DNA from: Nothophaeocryptopus gaeumannii
Taxonomy: Eukaryota; Ascomycota; Dothideomycetes; Mycosphaerellales; Mycosphaerellaceae
DNA: 64,000 bases
Direction: 5' to 3'
Assembly (NCBI GenBank): GCA_031771865.1
Contig: JASISA010000036.1
Span: 744,001-808,000, forward strand
The position numbers were made by a program, and so were the translations under genes. The notes below the pieces were generated by a model. The model saw only the letters and a list, made by a program, of their open reading frames with translations, was not told where the DNA came from and did no database searches. Shown piece after piece: positions 42,301-52,426 of this stretch; positions within the stretch are counted from its first letter, which is position 1; each line of letters opens with the position of its first letter.

Positions 42301-43098
42301 CCACCAAGGTTCGCCGATTCCGCTTGCGACGACGCGCTCTCACCGTCGCGTTCTCGTTCGCCGAGTACCACCGCGTTGCCGGGATATTGATGTCGACGCG
42401 GTCAGTAGGTACAACAACAAACAGACAAATATCGGGGGAGCAGAACGCGGTCGCCTAGTGAAAGTTGTTGTTGGGAGGCGAGGCGAAGGCGACTAGACAC
42501 GGCCACATTCGACGACAATGTACTCGAGCTCCACTCCATTGCCTTTGCCTTTGCTGCCCCCGCCGCGCCGTCCATGCGCCGCCAAACACGCGATCAGCTG
42601 ATCTCCAATTCGTGAAGACTTCCACCAGCGGCTCGTGCACCTCCATCTGCTGTAGTACAATCCCATTCTACTTCGGCCTTGCATTCCACGCGGGATCGTG
42701 CTGTCGACCGATGAGTGTCATCTTGTCGTCAATGGTTGGGATATCGTCGTTGTTGCTTCTTCACATCCCACGCCTCCACGGCTTGACGTATTCTGTGTGA
42801 CAGTAGAACAACAAGTGATATTGGGAAACAAAATAGCAAGCAAAGCCAAACCCTTCAACTTCTTTTCTTCCCGCTAAGGGCACAAGCAGATTCTTCACCC
42901 CAATCGTTCACCAACAGCCGGTTCCTCCAGTCGTTCATACCACGGCTCCACACGTAAGGTGAAAAGGTGCAGTCTGTGCGACTTTGGCCGAAGTGACAGC
43001 TCACAAAAACGGTCCACCGACTCACCTACATACTGTTGTCCTGCCTCGCATGGAGCGACTCCATGGTCCAGCGATAACACCCACAGCCAGTGCTTGCT
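42301..43098. other. Divergent promoter region
   Basis: Interval between the disordered Whi5-like gene (-) and the mitochondrial kinase gene (+). ORFs at 42455-42800 overlap on both strands and have no domain. No specific site can be named. Confidence 0.4.
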
Positions 43099-44496
43099 AT
43101 GCTCGCGAGACGGGCTGTAGCAAGGCACAATGGCATCCGACCACAGCTCTGCCATGCCTGGAGAACAGGCACGCGACACCTTCAAACCAAGACCGTGACT
43201 GACGGCGACATTGCCAGGCTCGCCGCAAAGCCTCTCCATCCTCTCACACTTGCAGATCTATGTAAACATGGACACCCGCCGCTTTGCAAGCAAGCCTTGC
43301 TCAACTCTGCCAATTTCACCCTCTCGATTCTTCCCTCTCGACTGGCACACCGCATCCAGAGTCTGCGATCTTTGCCGTACATCGTCGTCGCGAACCCTAA
43401 TGTCAACAAGATCCATAACAACTATGTCCACTCATTATCGACTTTGCTGCCATATGCCGAACGAAAGATTGAGAGCCTGGAGGAGGAGATCACTTTCACC
43501 GAGGTTATGGCCAACTTGGTACAAACACACAGCAATACCATAGCGATACTGGCGAGAGGCTTCTTAGAGGCGAGGAAGTATATCGGCAAGGACGAGATTA
43601 CAAACTTCTTGGACGAGCACTTGCGGGCGCGCATTGGAACACGTCTGATAGCGGAGCAGCACATCGCCCTGCACTTCAGCAGTCAACCCCATGCGGAACT
43701 ATCCTCGGACTCTGTTCAGGAGTACAGCAATTCGACCTACATTGGCGTCATTGACACAGCGCTGAGACCGGCGGATATCGTGAGGTCGTGCGAGCAGACA
43801 GTAGGAGAGATCTGCGAGCTCAAGTATGGAGTAAGGCCGACGATCAACATCATTGGCAACCCGGAGACGGAGATTGCGCACATACCCATGCATTTGGAGT
43901 ACATATTGACGGAGCTGCTGAAGAATAGCTTCAGAGCGACGATCGAAGCCGGCATGGAGAAGGAGCCCATTGAGGTCACGATCGCGCCAGCACCAGCATC
44001 TGAGGAGGCGACTGCGGCACACAAGCTAAAGGCTCAGCATGCGAAGAGCAAAGAAGAGGGCGTCCCCGTGGGCGTGATTAGCAATTACGACCAAGGCAGT
44101 GTCGACTTTACTTCGGGTTCAAATAAACCTGACAGCTCTACATCTGCAAATATCCGTCCACTTGATAAAGCGACCCCTGGAGTGACGATTCGCATCAGAG
44201 ATCGCGGTGGAGGTATCAGTCCTGATAACTACGCGAAGCTGTGGGAATATGGGTTCACGACCTTTAATGAAGACGAGATCATGAATAAGGTACATGGCGA
44301 GGGAGGAGGCATTGCAGCGCTGGATGCTATCAGTGGCGGAGCTGGTGGAGGAAGCAGCCTCGCCGGGCTAGGATACGGTCTGCCACTAGGACGTGCGTAC
44401 GCAGAGTACTTCGGTGGCGGTATTGCGGTGCAGAGCCTGTGGGGTTGGGGAACAGATGTGTACCTCAGTCTGAGAGGAGTAGGAAAGATCAAGTGA
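43099..44496 (+). CDS. Mitochondrial PDK/BCKDK-type protein kinase
   Basis: Phosphorylates and inactivates the E1 subunit of pyruvate or branched-chain 2-oxoacid dehydrogenase in the mitochondrial matrix. The first true ATG is at 43099 (MLARRAVARHNGIRPQL), giving 465 aa with an Arg-rich presequence. An N-terminal four-helix regulatory domain (about 30-230) is followed by a GHKL ATPase domain. Its N-box is HLEYILTELLKNSFRATIE, G1 is IRDRGGGIS and G2 is GLGYGLPLGRAYAEYFGG. A Lys/Glu/Ser-rich insert of about 60 residues lies between the N- and G1-boxes, and a GGAGGGSSLAG loop precedes G2. The sequence does not decide between Pkp1, Pkp2 and BCKDK-like function. Confidence 0.9.
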   Translation: MLARRAVARHNGIRPQLCHAWRTGTRHLQTKTVTDGDIARLAAKPLHPLTLADLCKHGHPPLCKQALLNSANFTLSILPSRLAHRIQSLRSLPYIVVANPNVNKIHNNYVHSLSTLLPYAERKIESLEEEITFTEVMANLVQTHSNTIAILARGFLEARKYIGKDEITNFLDEHLRARIGTRLIAEQHIALHFSSQPHAELSSDSVQEYSNSTYIGVIDTALRPADIVRSCEQTVGEICELKYGVRPTINIIGNPETEIAHIPMHLEYILTELLKNSFRATIEAGMEKEPIEVTIAPAPASEEATAAHKLKAQHAKSKEEGVPVGVISNYDQGSVDFTSGSNKPDSSTSANIRPLDKATPGVTIRIRDRGGGISPDNYAKLWEYGFTTFNEDEIMNKVHGEGGGIAALDAISGGAGGGSSLAGLGYGLPLGRAYAEYFGGGIAVQSLWGWGTDVYLSLRGVGKIK

Positions 44497-44704
44497 GCAG
44501 TGCACCTGCCAGGAATGAACTAGCCGGCTGTCAGTCGCACCTCCCGCACCTGTACTTCCTTCCATATGCGCCTGAAAGGCCTTGCCAAGAAAACGCGATT
44601 GATTTCGCTTCCTCGTAGCTTGACCCCCCAGCTTCATTTGCCGCTTATGTTCGCCCCTCCCTCCTACACCACGCGTAAATCAACAAAGCGCACTCAGAGA
44701 AGCT

Positions 44705-45801
44705 ATGGCGATCAGCCCCTCCCAGCCGATGGTGGCTGCCGACAATACAGCAAACCATGCCAGCCACGCACCGCTGCTGGATCTGCCGCAGGAGATCAAA
44801 GACTTGATCTATGACGAGATGTTCGACGAAGTCGTCACGATCAACCAGGCCTACGGTACACCTGCAATTTTCCTCGCCTGCAAACAGACTTTGGCGCGGA
44901 TGCCGCACCTTCCTACTAGAGTCGCGCTTTTCTCGTGGAAGAGAAGGTCATTTGCAAGAAGTGGCTCGCAGCGCTCCCGAAAAGATACAGGCAAGCTATC
45001 AGCGAGATTCGCTTGGCATGGATCAAGCATAACAGCCCAGATCTCCATATTGGGAATTGGGCGGATTCGAAGGTGAAATGTCCTCAAGTGGGTCTCGACT
45101 CATATCTGTGCTATTCGCAAATGGTTACGAGCTCCTTCCGCTGAAGTCATTGTCTGAAATCAGGAATGTGATACGGCCTGCGAGTGGTACCATCAGACTT
45201 GGGCTCTTCAAGGTCAAGATCGAGTCGTAGAATGGCGCTTATGTATGGGTCAACGATCCGAAAAGGGATTTCATGATGCTGATAGAGAAGGCTGGGTATG
45301 AGATGTGAGTACTGGCTGCTGTTGCTAAATAGACCAGTGCTGATTTGTTTCATAGGTTTACATTGGCTGCTGCAACTGCTAGAGTACGGTCAGATTATCA
45401 AAAAGCTCCGTCTCGATACACAGTGCCCAACGTGGTATAAGGTCACCGATTTCGGCTTTACAGACGCACAAATCGGACAATTCGATGTCAAATGAGTGTA
45501 CTTCAGGCTTCAAGAGGCGCCAAGGTTCCAGAGGGAGATTCAGCACGCGCGAAATATGCTCCACATTCGTGAATATCATCGAACGCTTCCGCAGGACTTC
45601 ATCAAGTCTAAAATGAGCACAGAGAATGGAAGATTCGTGTGGACTAGTCAGCCGATGGCTGAACTTGTGCCGCTTCTCCAGAAGGCGGGATATAAGACGT
45701 GGGTATTGAACTCTTGTTCTTTAGACGGTCAGTGTGCTAATAAGCAAGCAGCAAGGGCATACAGGCCTACATTGACAAGCATTGGTTTCCGCGCAAGGTG
45801 A
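44705..45801 (+). pseudogene. Decayed F-box-like gene
   Basis: The first 75 codons (44705-44930) are open and carry an F-box/2EXR-like LLDLPQEIKDLIYDEMF segment. At about 44930 the reading shifts frame to a convincing continuation (VICKKWLAALPKRYRQAISE). Further on come LPLKSLSEIRNVIRPASGTI, an in-frame TAG at 45228-45230, a probable intron (GTGAGT at 45305 to about 45355) and sequence with another stop (TGA near 45493). That TGA precedes VYFRLQEAPRFQREIQHARN, which ends about 45700. Two related segments (NGAYVW..LIEKAGYEM and NGRFVW..LLQKAGYKT) suggest an internal duplication. At least one frameshift and two stops argue against a working product. Confidence 0.65.
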
Positions 45802-46054
45802 CTTATCATCTTTAGGTGGCCTGTCACGAGCTGATTGCGAGCTTTTCTTCTCCAAGCGTCGGCGGTGCGACGATGGGCCCGCAGCTTCGGCGCGGAAGAT
45901 CTCCGAGTCCCAGTTTTGAGGTCAAGAGAGAAATAGGGAGAATGTGAAGAGATCGGTTTGGCTAGTTTTTGCTCTCATACTCAACGATTCTTGCTGCACG
46001 CGAGCATTTCGTATTCAGTTTTCATACACCTTTGGTTCATGCCAAGCTTCCTCC

Positions 46055-48442
46055 TCATATACCACCGAACTGATCCCCCTGTCCGGTATCAGCGTTCCGC
46101 CAAGCGTGAGCGGAGCCTCGTCTCATCCTCGCACGCCACTGGAGCTCACGTTCTTCCTTCTCCCTCCTTAGTCTTTTGGCCTTCTTTCGCTCCCACACAG
46201 CTCGAATGACTCGTTTTGTCTGCTCCTTGCCCTCATCGAAATTGGCGCGGGCCAGGTTGACCACCTTGTCAATCTCCTCGGGTGTGTAAATGAAGTTCCA
46301 CGTCGACATGAATTCCGACTCCATCGGGTCCACGCCGGGTACTTTGTCGTTCTTCAAGAAAGGGAAGTAGATGAGGGCGATTCCAGCGTCTGGATCTCGT
46401 ACGTGGTGGTCATCGGAAGCATCTGGTCTCAGACGCCGTGTAGGAGGCTCTTCCATGAACTCTTCGCTTTCTGTTGTTGCGCCAACCCATACAGTGCAGT
46501 GGCCCAAAACTTCCATATCGGAAGTCCTGTTGGTTTGCACAGAATCAAGTGTCTGCGATGAGTGAGCCACGGAGGCAGCTTCAGCTAATTCCATATCTTG
46601 CGCGATATCCTCGCTTGACTCTCCCGACGGTGGCCATCCCGCGCCCATGGGCCACCCCTTTATGTTACGCTGCCGTACGTAGCCATCGACTACTTTGATC
46701 CAATTGTCGGTTTTAACGTCGGCGGAAGCATCGAAGGCGACTATCACGTCGACGTCTCTACCAGGTCGCAGCAAGGGATATACAGGAAGATTGTTAGACA
46801 TGCCCGCGTCCATCAGCTGAAGATGTGACGACTTGTGCATGCTCTCCGGACAAGAAGGCGGCAGTTTGCCCTGCAGACCGAGCACGAAATTCGGGATCAC
46901 GGCAGGATCAACCGGATGAACTTTGACCAAGTCCTCATCCTTTTGTCTCAGCGCAGCATCAAGACTTCCGAATCCTGCAGCCCTGATCAATGGCCTGATC
47001 TCTTTGTAATAGTGTGAGAGAGTAGCGCAAAATGCACTGCCCCAAATTCCGAGCATCAAAGGAACGCGAAGCTCCGGCAGCGCAAGCCCGTTGTCTCGCC
47101 AGACAGTATTGCCAGCCGAGAAGCGTCGACCCATTGCCCAAGTCGGAATACCGGCGTTCAGTTCTTCACAGAAGAATTCGTATGGCGTCCACTCGAACCA
47201 TTGGAACCAGTCGTAATGTTTCGCCGTGAAACGCGCTTCCTTGGCCATATTGCTGAAGTCTTCAGGTGGGTTCGGGATTTCATGCCGAACTGCAGTATAA
47301 ATTGGGAGAGGTTGGTACCCATCTTCCACGTAGAAGCGTTGGTTGGAGACTTTCAGGTCGCAATCGCTCACGGTGAGCTCGCCTTTCGGTACCATCAGTC
47401 TCGCAGCCAGGAGAAGACCATACACGTCGACCAGACCGAAGTCGGAGTCTGGTACGCCTTTCAACTTCTCTACCAAGCCACTGAGGAGGAATTTGTTGGT
47501 CGGTGCTTGGTTGACAAGTCTGAGAGCCGCCGGCGGGTAAGCGATATGCACTTCTAGGCGCTCCTTTAGATGGTCGATCAATTGCTGGTGGCTAAGGTCA
47601 CCTATGGAAGAGTAGTATAGGCTTTGAAGCCAGCAGCTGCCACTAACACCCGCTGTATAGGTAATGCAGTCAAAGAGTCCAGCTTCGTGTGCGGAAAGAT
47701 AAGACGATGTGCCAGCGACAAGTGCGCGAAGCCCACCGCCAGATCCGCACATTGCAATTGTTGGGACATCGTCCGGATGCACATCTGACTCCTTCAAACC
47801 GAGGTATTGAGCAAGAGCCTTTGAAGTCTGCTTCTTGCGCTTGGATAAGAATTCTTGCTCTGAGCGGCAGAGCTCCGTGGACACCCTCACTTGAGCGTCC
47901 CAGAGAATCTCGGGATTTATTTCCGGATCGTGAGCTTCTTCCCAAATTTCCCAGCTCAGGGACCAGGGAGCCATTGAGAGTTCATTTTGAAGTTTGTTGA
48001 GGAGGCCGGGGAGTGTCTTCATCCACCCGGGAACTATGAGAGTAAAGATCTTCTCTCGTATGAAGGAAAGGTCCAAGCCAGATACTGATTCCCCGACTTG
48101 AACAAGATGGCCGCTCGCCTTCTGCCATGCTGTTTGATAGCCTTCTGCAGCATCTCCCTCGTTGTCGAATGTCGAGTGCCCTTTAGTTTGTGGCGGAGGT
48201 GCTGGGTTTGACGTTTTCTGTTGCTTTTCACTGTCGCGAGACTGAGCATCAGCCGCCTGGCGAAGGCGCTCTGAAAGCCCAGGGCTGGAGATCGAAGACC
48301 ATGGTGATGCACTGTCCAAGAGAAGAGGCTTCCTATCCAACCAGAGTCGATGACCCGCGATAACGAAGGTAGCACCACACAAGCTGTAAGCTAGGTTGCG
48401 GAAATTTTTATTGTCACGCAGCCGACCAAAGGCGCGCTGCAT
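46055..48442 (-). CDS. Cytosolic phospholipase A2-type (PLA2/lysophospholipase) enzyme
   Basis: Lipase that hydrolyses the sn-2 ester of glycerophospholipids through a Ser-Asp dyad. The preferred start is the ATG at 48442 (MQRAFGRLRDNKNF), giving 795 aa; the open frame runs to 48811 but that part lacks protein-like features. A hydrophobic helix near residues 20-40 may anchor it. The oxyanion loop CGSGGGLRA is near 231, the nucleophile elbow GVSGSCWLQS near 267 holds the catalytic Ser, and MDAGMSNNLP near 544 holds the catalytic Asp. The acidic insert PRRLRPDASDD lies before the final domain. Aspergillus PlaA of this family is mitochondrial. No secretion signal is visible, unlike phospholipase B. 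Confidence 0.88.
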   Translation of the reverse strand: MQRAFGRLRDNKNFRNLAYSLCGATFVIAGHRLWLDRKPLLLDSASPWSSISSPGLSERLRQAADAQSRDSEKQQKTSNPAPPPQTKGHSTFDNEGDAAEGYQTAWQKASGHLVQVGESVSGLDLSFIREKIFTLIVPGWMKTLPGLLNKLQNELSMAPWSLSWEIWEEAHDPEINPEILWDAQVRVSTELCRSEQEFLSKRKKQTSKALAQYLGLKESDVHPDDVPTIAMCGSGGGLRALVAGTSSYLSAHEAGLFDCITYTAGVSGSCWLQSLYYSSIGDLSHQQLIDHLKERLEVHIAYPPAALRLVNQAPTNKFLLSGLVEKLKGVPDSDFGLVDVYGLLLAARLMVPKGELTVSDCDLKVSNQRFYVEDGYQPLPIYTAVRHEIPNPPEDFSNMAKEARFTAKHYDWFQWFEWTPYEFFCEELNAGIPTWAMGRRFSAGNTVWRDNGLALPELRVPLMLGIWGSAFCATLSHYYKEIRPLIRAAGFGSLDAALRQKDEDLVKVHPVDPAVIPNFVLGLQGKLPPSCPESMHKSSHLQLMDAGMSNNLPVYPLLRPGRDVDVIVAFDASADVKTDNWIKVVDGYVRQRNIKGWPMGAGWPPSGESSEDIAQDMELAEAASVAHSSQTLDSVQTNRTSDMEVLGHCTVWVGATTESEEFMEEPPTRRLRPDASDDHHVRDPDAGIALIYFPFLKNDKVPGVDPMESEFMSTWNFIYTPEEIDKVVNLARANFDEGKEQTKRVIRAVWERKKAKRLRREKEERELQWRARMRRGSAHAWRNADTGQGDQFGGI

Positions 48443-49124
48443 GCTGTGTCGCGTTGTGTCGCATGTCCAGTTCCAGAGGAAGTTCTGTGCAGTCGGGTGC
48501 GGCAGCAGCAGTTTGTAACCGATTGCAAGCAAATGCGAGAGGAGAAAGAAGAAGACCTGAGAGAGTGTGGAACGAGGCACAAGCGTTTGAAGGTGGAGAA
48601 GGAGTTCTGTACAATACCACGTCAATGCGAGAGAAGTTGGCAAGGATCCAGGAACGGGAACAAGCGCCCACGTGTTGGCCCGAGATCGAACGTCATGCTG
48701 ACTCAATCTTGAAGGGTCGGGCAGATGTGCGTGCTGCGAGTGATCGCAGACAGACGAGTTGGAAGGCAATATTGCATATTGAAAGCTTACTGCTGACCAG
48801 TGGATCGACAATCTACAAAGTCGATTTGAAGATCTTCACATGCGAATTGGCAGGCAAAAGGAGAGGACGATGCTGTGAGCAGCTCGGCATGGGCCGCGAC
48901 GTGGAGAGATCGAGTCCGTGCCCGCGTCAAGCTCACCGCAGCTCACGTCTCACATCTCCGACCCCCCACCCAGCAGGTGTACTCGACGATTGCCAGGACG
49001 ACGACATACTCAATTCCCGAATGTAATCTTGATCGGAAGTAGTCTTTGCGTCGCATTGCCGGTATTCCTTCCACCCGCCGCTGCAGCCACGAAGTACAGG
49101 CGTTCATTCGGCGCCTACAGCAAG
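48443..49124. promoter_or_regulatory. Divergent promoter region of cPLA2 and EXO70
   Basis: A 682-bp interval between divergent start codons. Open frames extend from both genes into it but lose protein character. No individual element is assigned. Confidence 0.4.
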
Positions 49125-51011
49125 ATGGTGGCTCCAAGGCATGCGGCCTTTGCGGAGGAGTCTGCGGAGGTTGAAGTCCTGTATGCGAGCCTGGACAAGA
49201 TGAAGACGGTATCAAAGAGAATTCAGAGCTCCATGACGCGTCTGAATGAGACTGGGAGGACAGTACAGGATGCTATCGGACCCATCTACGGCAACACACA
49301 GCGCCTGCAGACTCAGAATATGAACATCGATCGGATACTGCAATCAATTGAGAAGGTCAAGCAGCCATTGGACATGCGCAACAAGGAAGAGCGGATACTA
49401 CGAAGCCAGCCAGACCGTGTGGGCTTGACTGAGTACATGGCCAGTATGGATCGCACAAATCAGGCCTTGAGAGAGCTGAAGGTCACCAATCTTCGCTCAA
49501 ACCAGACCGCCATATCAGAACTTACAGACCTACTAAGAACGGGGTCCGCGAATCTGGAGAATGTGTTCAGGAACATGCTGCGCCAAGATTCCCAACCGAT
49601 CGAGCCATTGAAGCAGATCACCCAGGCCCAGGACTTCCCACGGATATCCTCAAGCAAGTCGGCACAATTGCGAACCCTCAACTCCAACATGTCTGCTTCT
49701 CAACCGACGACAGCTAAAGAGCTGTCCCCACCGGCAAAGATATATGCACATGAGCGAGGGCAATACATTGCCCTCTCGCTGCAAAACCTTGCTACTGCAA
49801 CTTTGTCGACTGCTCGCAAAGTCACGGCAGATAAAGATTACAAGCCGGGGAGTTGTGCAATCACTACCTATGCTACCGCCATTCAAGGCATGTTCGTCGC
49901 GGAATATGACAACATCTGTCCTGTTTTCCAGCGAGAAGAGTGGGGAGCAGTACTTCGAGCGACATGTCAAGAGGCGCTCAAGGGCTTTGCCTCTACACTA
50001 CGTGACCTTGACGCACACATTCGGAATCATGTAATCACAGATTGTTATCTCGCCTACGAGATTATTGACGTAGTGACGAACACATCACTCGCCATTGAGA
50101 AGTCCACAAGTGAGCTCAAGCAGCCGTTCTACGAGGCGTTGAAACCCATCAGAGAGACCGCGAAAGCTTCACTGTCCACAATACTCAATGATATCCGGAC
50201 CAAAGTTAGCCAGATGCTTCAACTGCCGTACGATGCAACAGCAGTGCCCCTCACGCAAGAAGTAATGACGAGGCTGCAAACCATGACATCTTACCTGGCC
50301 CCGCTGAGCAGTATCATGAGGAGTCTGGGTGATGGCGGCTGGAATCAACCTGGTAATACTGGATCCAGCAGTTCTGTCCCTACGATGAAATCCTTTGATG
50401 TGGGCGCAGACGGCAAGCAATTGTTCGCCCACTACTGTGCAGATGTGATTGAGACTTTGATCTCCAGCTTGGATGTCAAAGCGAAATCCTTGCAGAAAGG
50501 GAAGGGTGTTCAAGGCGTCTTCATCTCCAACAACATTGCTGTGATTGAACGAAATATCCGCAGCTCGGATCTTGCAGCCCTCCTCGGCAGCGCTCAGCCG
50601 AAGGTTGACAACTGGAAGAAGCGATCCACGCAACTGTATTTGGACGATTGGAAGGCGACGTCGGTATATCTTCTTGACGTGCAGTACACCAACAAGCAAC
50701 CACGGCCACCCTCGACGGGTGCAGCTGTAGACTCCGCGGCTATTCTGAAGTCCTTGTCAAGCAAGGACAAGGACGCAGTCAAGGAGAAGTTCAAGAACTT
50801 TAATACCTCTTTCGATGAGCTTGTTGCGAAACACAAGCAGTTCAGGATGGAGCCGGAAGTCAAAAGACACCTTGGACGTGAAGTGCAGATGTTCATCGAG
50901 CCGCTCTACGCTCGATTCTGGGAGCGATACCACGAGGTTGACAAAGGTAAAGGCAAGTACGTGAAGTACGACAAAGGGCAGTTGAGTCCTCTGCTAGCAG
51001 GGCTTAGTTGA
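49125..51011 (+). CDS. EXO70: Exo70 subunit of the exocyst complex
   Basis: Tethers secretory vesicles to the plasma membrane with Sec3, binding PI(4,5)P2 and Rho GTPases. Start ATG at 49125 (MVAPRHAAFAEESAEVE), single exon, 628 aa, close to yeast Exo70 (623). The N-terminal coiled-coil region includes LDKMKTVSKRIQSSMTRL. The C-terminal domain has the conserved GESG-free helical rods, for example YFANNIAVIE-like SNNIAVIERNIRSSDLAALLG and KFKNFNTSFDELVAKHKQFRM. The basic C-terminal tail (YHEVDKGKGKYVKYDKGQL) is the lipid-binding end. The upstream frame to 48918 looks non-coding. Confidence 0.93.
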   Translation: MVAPRHAAFAEESAEVEVLYASLDKMKTVSKRIQSSMTRLNETGRTVQDAIGPIYGNTQRLQTQNMNIDRILQSIEKVKQPLDMRNKEERILRSQPDRVGLTEYMASMDRTNQALRELKVTNLRSNQTAISELTDLLRTGSANLENVFRNMLRQDSQPIEPLKQITQAQDFPRISSSKSAQLRTLNSNMSASQPTTAKELSPPAKIYAHERGQYIALSLQNLATATLSTARKVTADKDYKPGSCAITTYATAIQGMFVAEYDNICPVFQREEWGAVLRATCQEALKGFASTLRDLDAHIRNHVITDCYLAYEIIDVVTNTSLAIEKSTSELKQPFYEALKPIRETAKASLSTILNDIRTKVSQMLQLPYDATAVPLTQEVMTRLQTMTSYLAPLSSIMRSLGDGGWNQPGNTGSSSSVPTMKSFDVGADGKQLFAHYCADVIETLISSLDVKAKSLQKGKGVQGVFISNNIAVIERNIRSSDLAALLGSAQPKVDNWKKRSTQLYLDDWKATSVYLLDVQYTNKQPRPPSTGAAVDSAAILKSLSSKDKDAVKEKFKNFNTSFDELVAKHKQFRMEPEVKRHLGREVQMFIEPLYARFWERYHEVDKGKGKYVKYDKGQLSPLLAGLS

Positions 51012-52426
51012 TGCACTGGCATGTTGAGACGGAGATTTTGGTGTACGATTAGAGATACCCAGGCGTGTACGATATTTGTAACGCGAGTATGCTCCCAGTC
51101 ATTAATTCGCTTGCAACTTCTTTGCCATTGGCTTGCTTCCAGAAAAGAGGCGCTCGGCCTATCTGCCGATTGGGTTCTGAGTACCGAGCTTCATTCCACG
51201 TTTTGGTGTTTCATGTTGCCTACTTTTTTTCGCACGAAACTTGACATGACCCTTCAACGGATGTACATGTGAAAGTGTGATGAAGCTGTCATAAAGTGCC
51301 GGCGATGAGCCTCGCTCCAATCCTCTCTCCACGCCAACGCTGTTTAATTGCATCTGGACGCCGGCGAAAGCTTGGCGATTGTACCTGAGACAGACTTTTG
51401 ATACGCGGAAGATGCCTGCCACGGTGGTACACAGAGCATTCACTTGTTGGACAAAGCTTTCACTCTCACAAGACACCGCACGTGAAAGGCAAAGGAGCTT
51501 GCTCGTATTGGGGGTCTTCGCAGACAACTATGGGTTCATCAGAGCACGCCGAGCCTGAGTTCTCTGCGTCTTGCACACGCGGCGAAGGACGGTAGCTTCC
51601 CCAAAATAGTCTATCAGAGCCTGCAGCAGCTCGCAGCTGCCATTGATAGCTCCGTTCTTCGTGCAGTCTTGTAGCAGTCATCGTCACACCGCGACAGCCA
51701 GCTCATCTCAGTGCAGAAACTGTGCAATAGTTGTTCATCTCATTGATACTGAGCCAGTGAGAAATTCGAGGGCGGAAGTCCAACCAAGGTTTGGGGCGCT
51801 GTGGAGAGAGATTGGTGGCCTGCCTGCCGTTCAGCAAGCTTCGGAAAGTGCACCCCTGTCAGTCCCCTTTCCCAGCAGCGCCTGCTGTAGACATCCAGCT
51901 TCCACCTCCCCATCCATCACCTGAACACTCGAACACCACATCCGCCAGACAGCAGGCATCATCCATCCTCCACCCGGGCGCCCACCGACACTGCGCCCAC
52001 CGTACCGTACGTTTTTAATACTTCTCGCCTCTCTTTTCAATCCGTCACCGCGGCGATTTGACTTCTCGGCGCAAACCAAGCGCGACTGGAACGACACGCG
52101 GCGTCAAGTTCGCAAACCACAATTTCCGTGTACGAGCGAGCCATATCACACATCCATTGCACCTGCCGCGCCAATGCGGGCCGAGGGCGATAGTTGCTTC
52201 CAGAGCTAATATGTACGGGATGATAGAACATATCCGAAGAAGGAACTCCACGTTGAGCAGAAACCAACAACACCCCGACCGCACTCGCCATGGGTAAGCT
52301 CTATCCAACACCTCCTTCTCCCTCCCACCACCGCCCACAACAACACTACACATCCCCATCATCTCGTCCACGCGCTCGTCAGCGGCACGACATACATCAC
52401 GTGGCAGCACGCGCCGCTGCGAGTCA
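51012..52426. other. Intergenic region upstream of the septin
   Basis: A 1.4-kb interval with the EXO70 3' end and the septin promoter. Short ORFs (51159-51527 on -, 51643-51924 on +) carry no domain. The last part, about 52290-52382, may be a first exon and intron of the septin (see the septin entry). Confidence 0.4.

Noticed and set aside
48443..48811. Upstream extension of the cPLA2 reading frame (123 residues)
   Set aside because: The extension has low protein character, and the ATG at 48442 begins a plausible N-terminal hydrophobic region.
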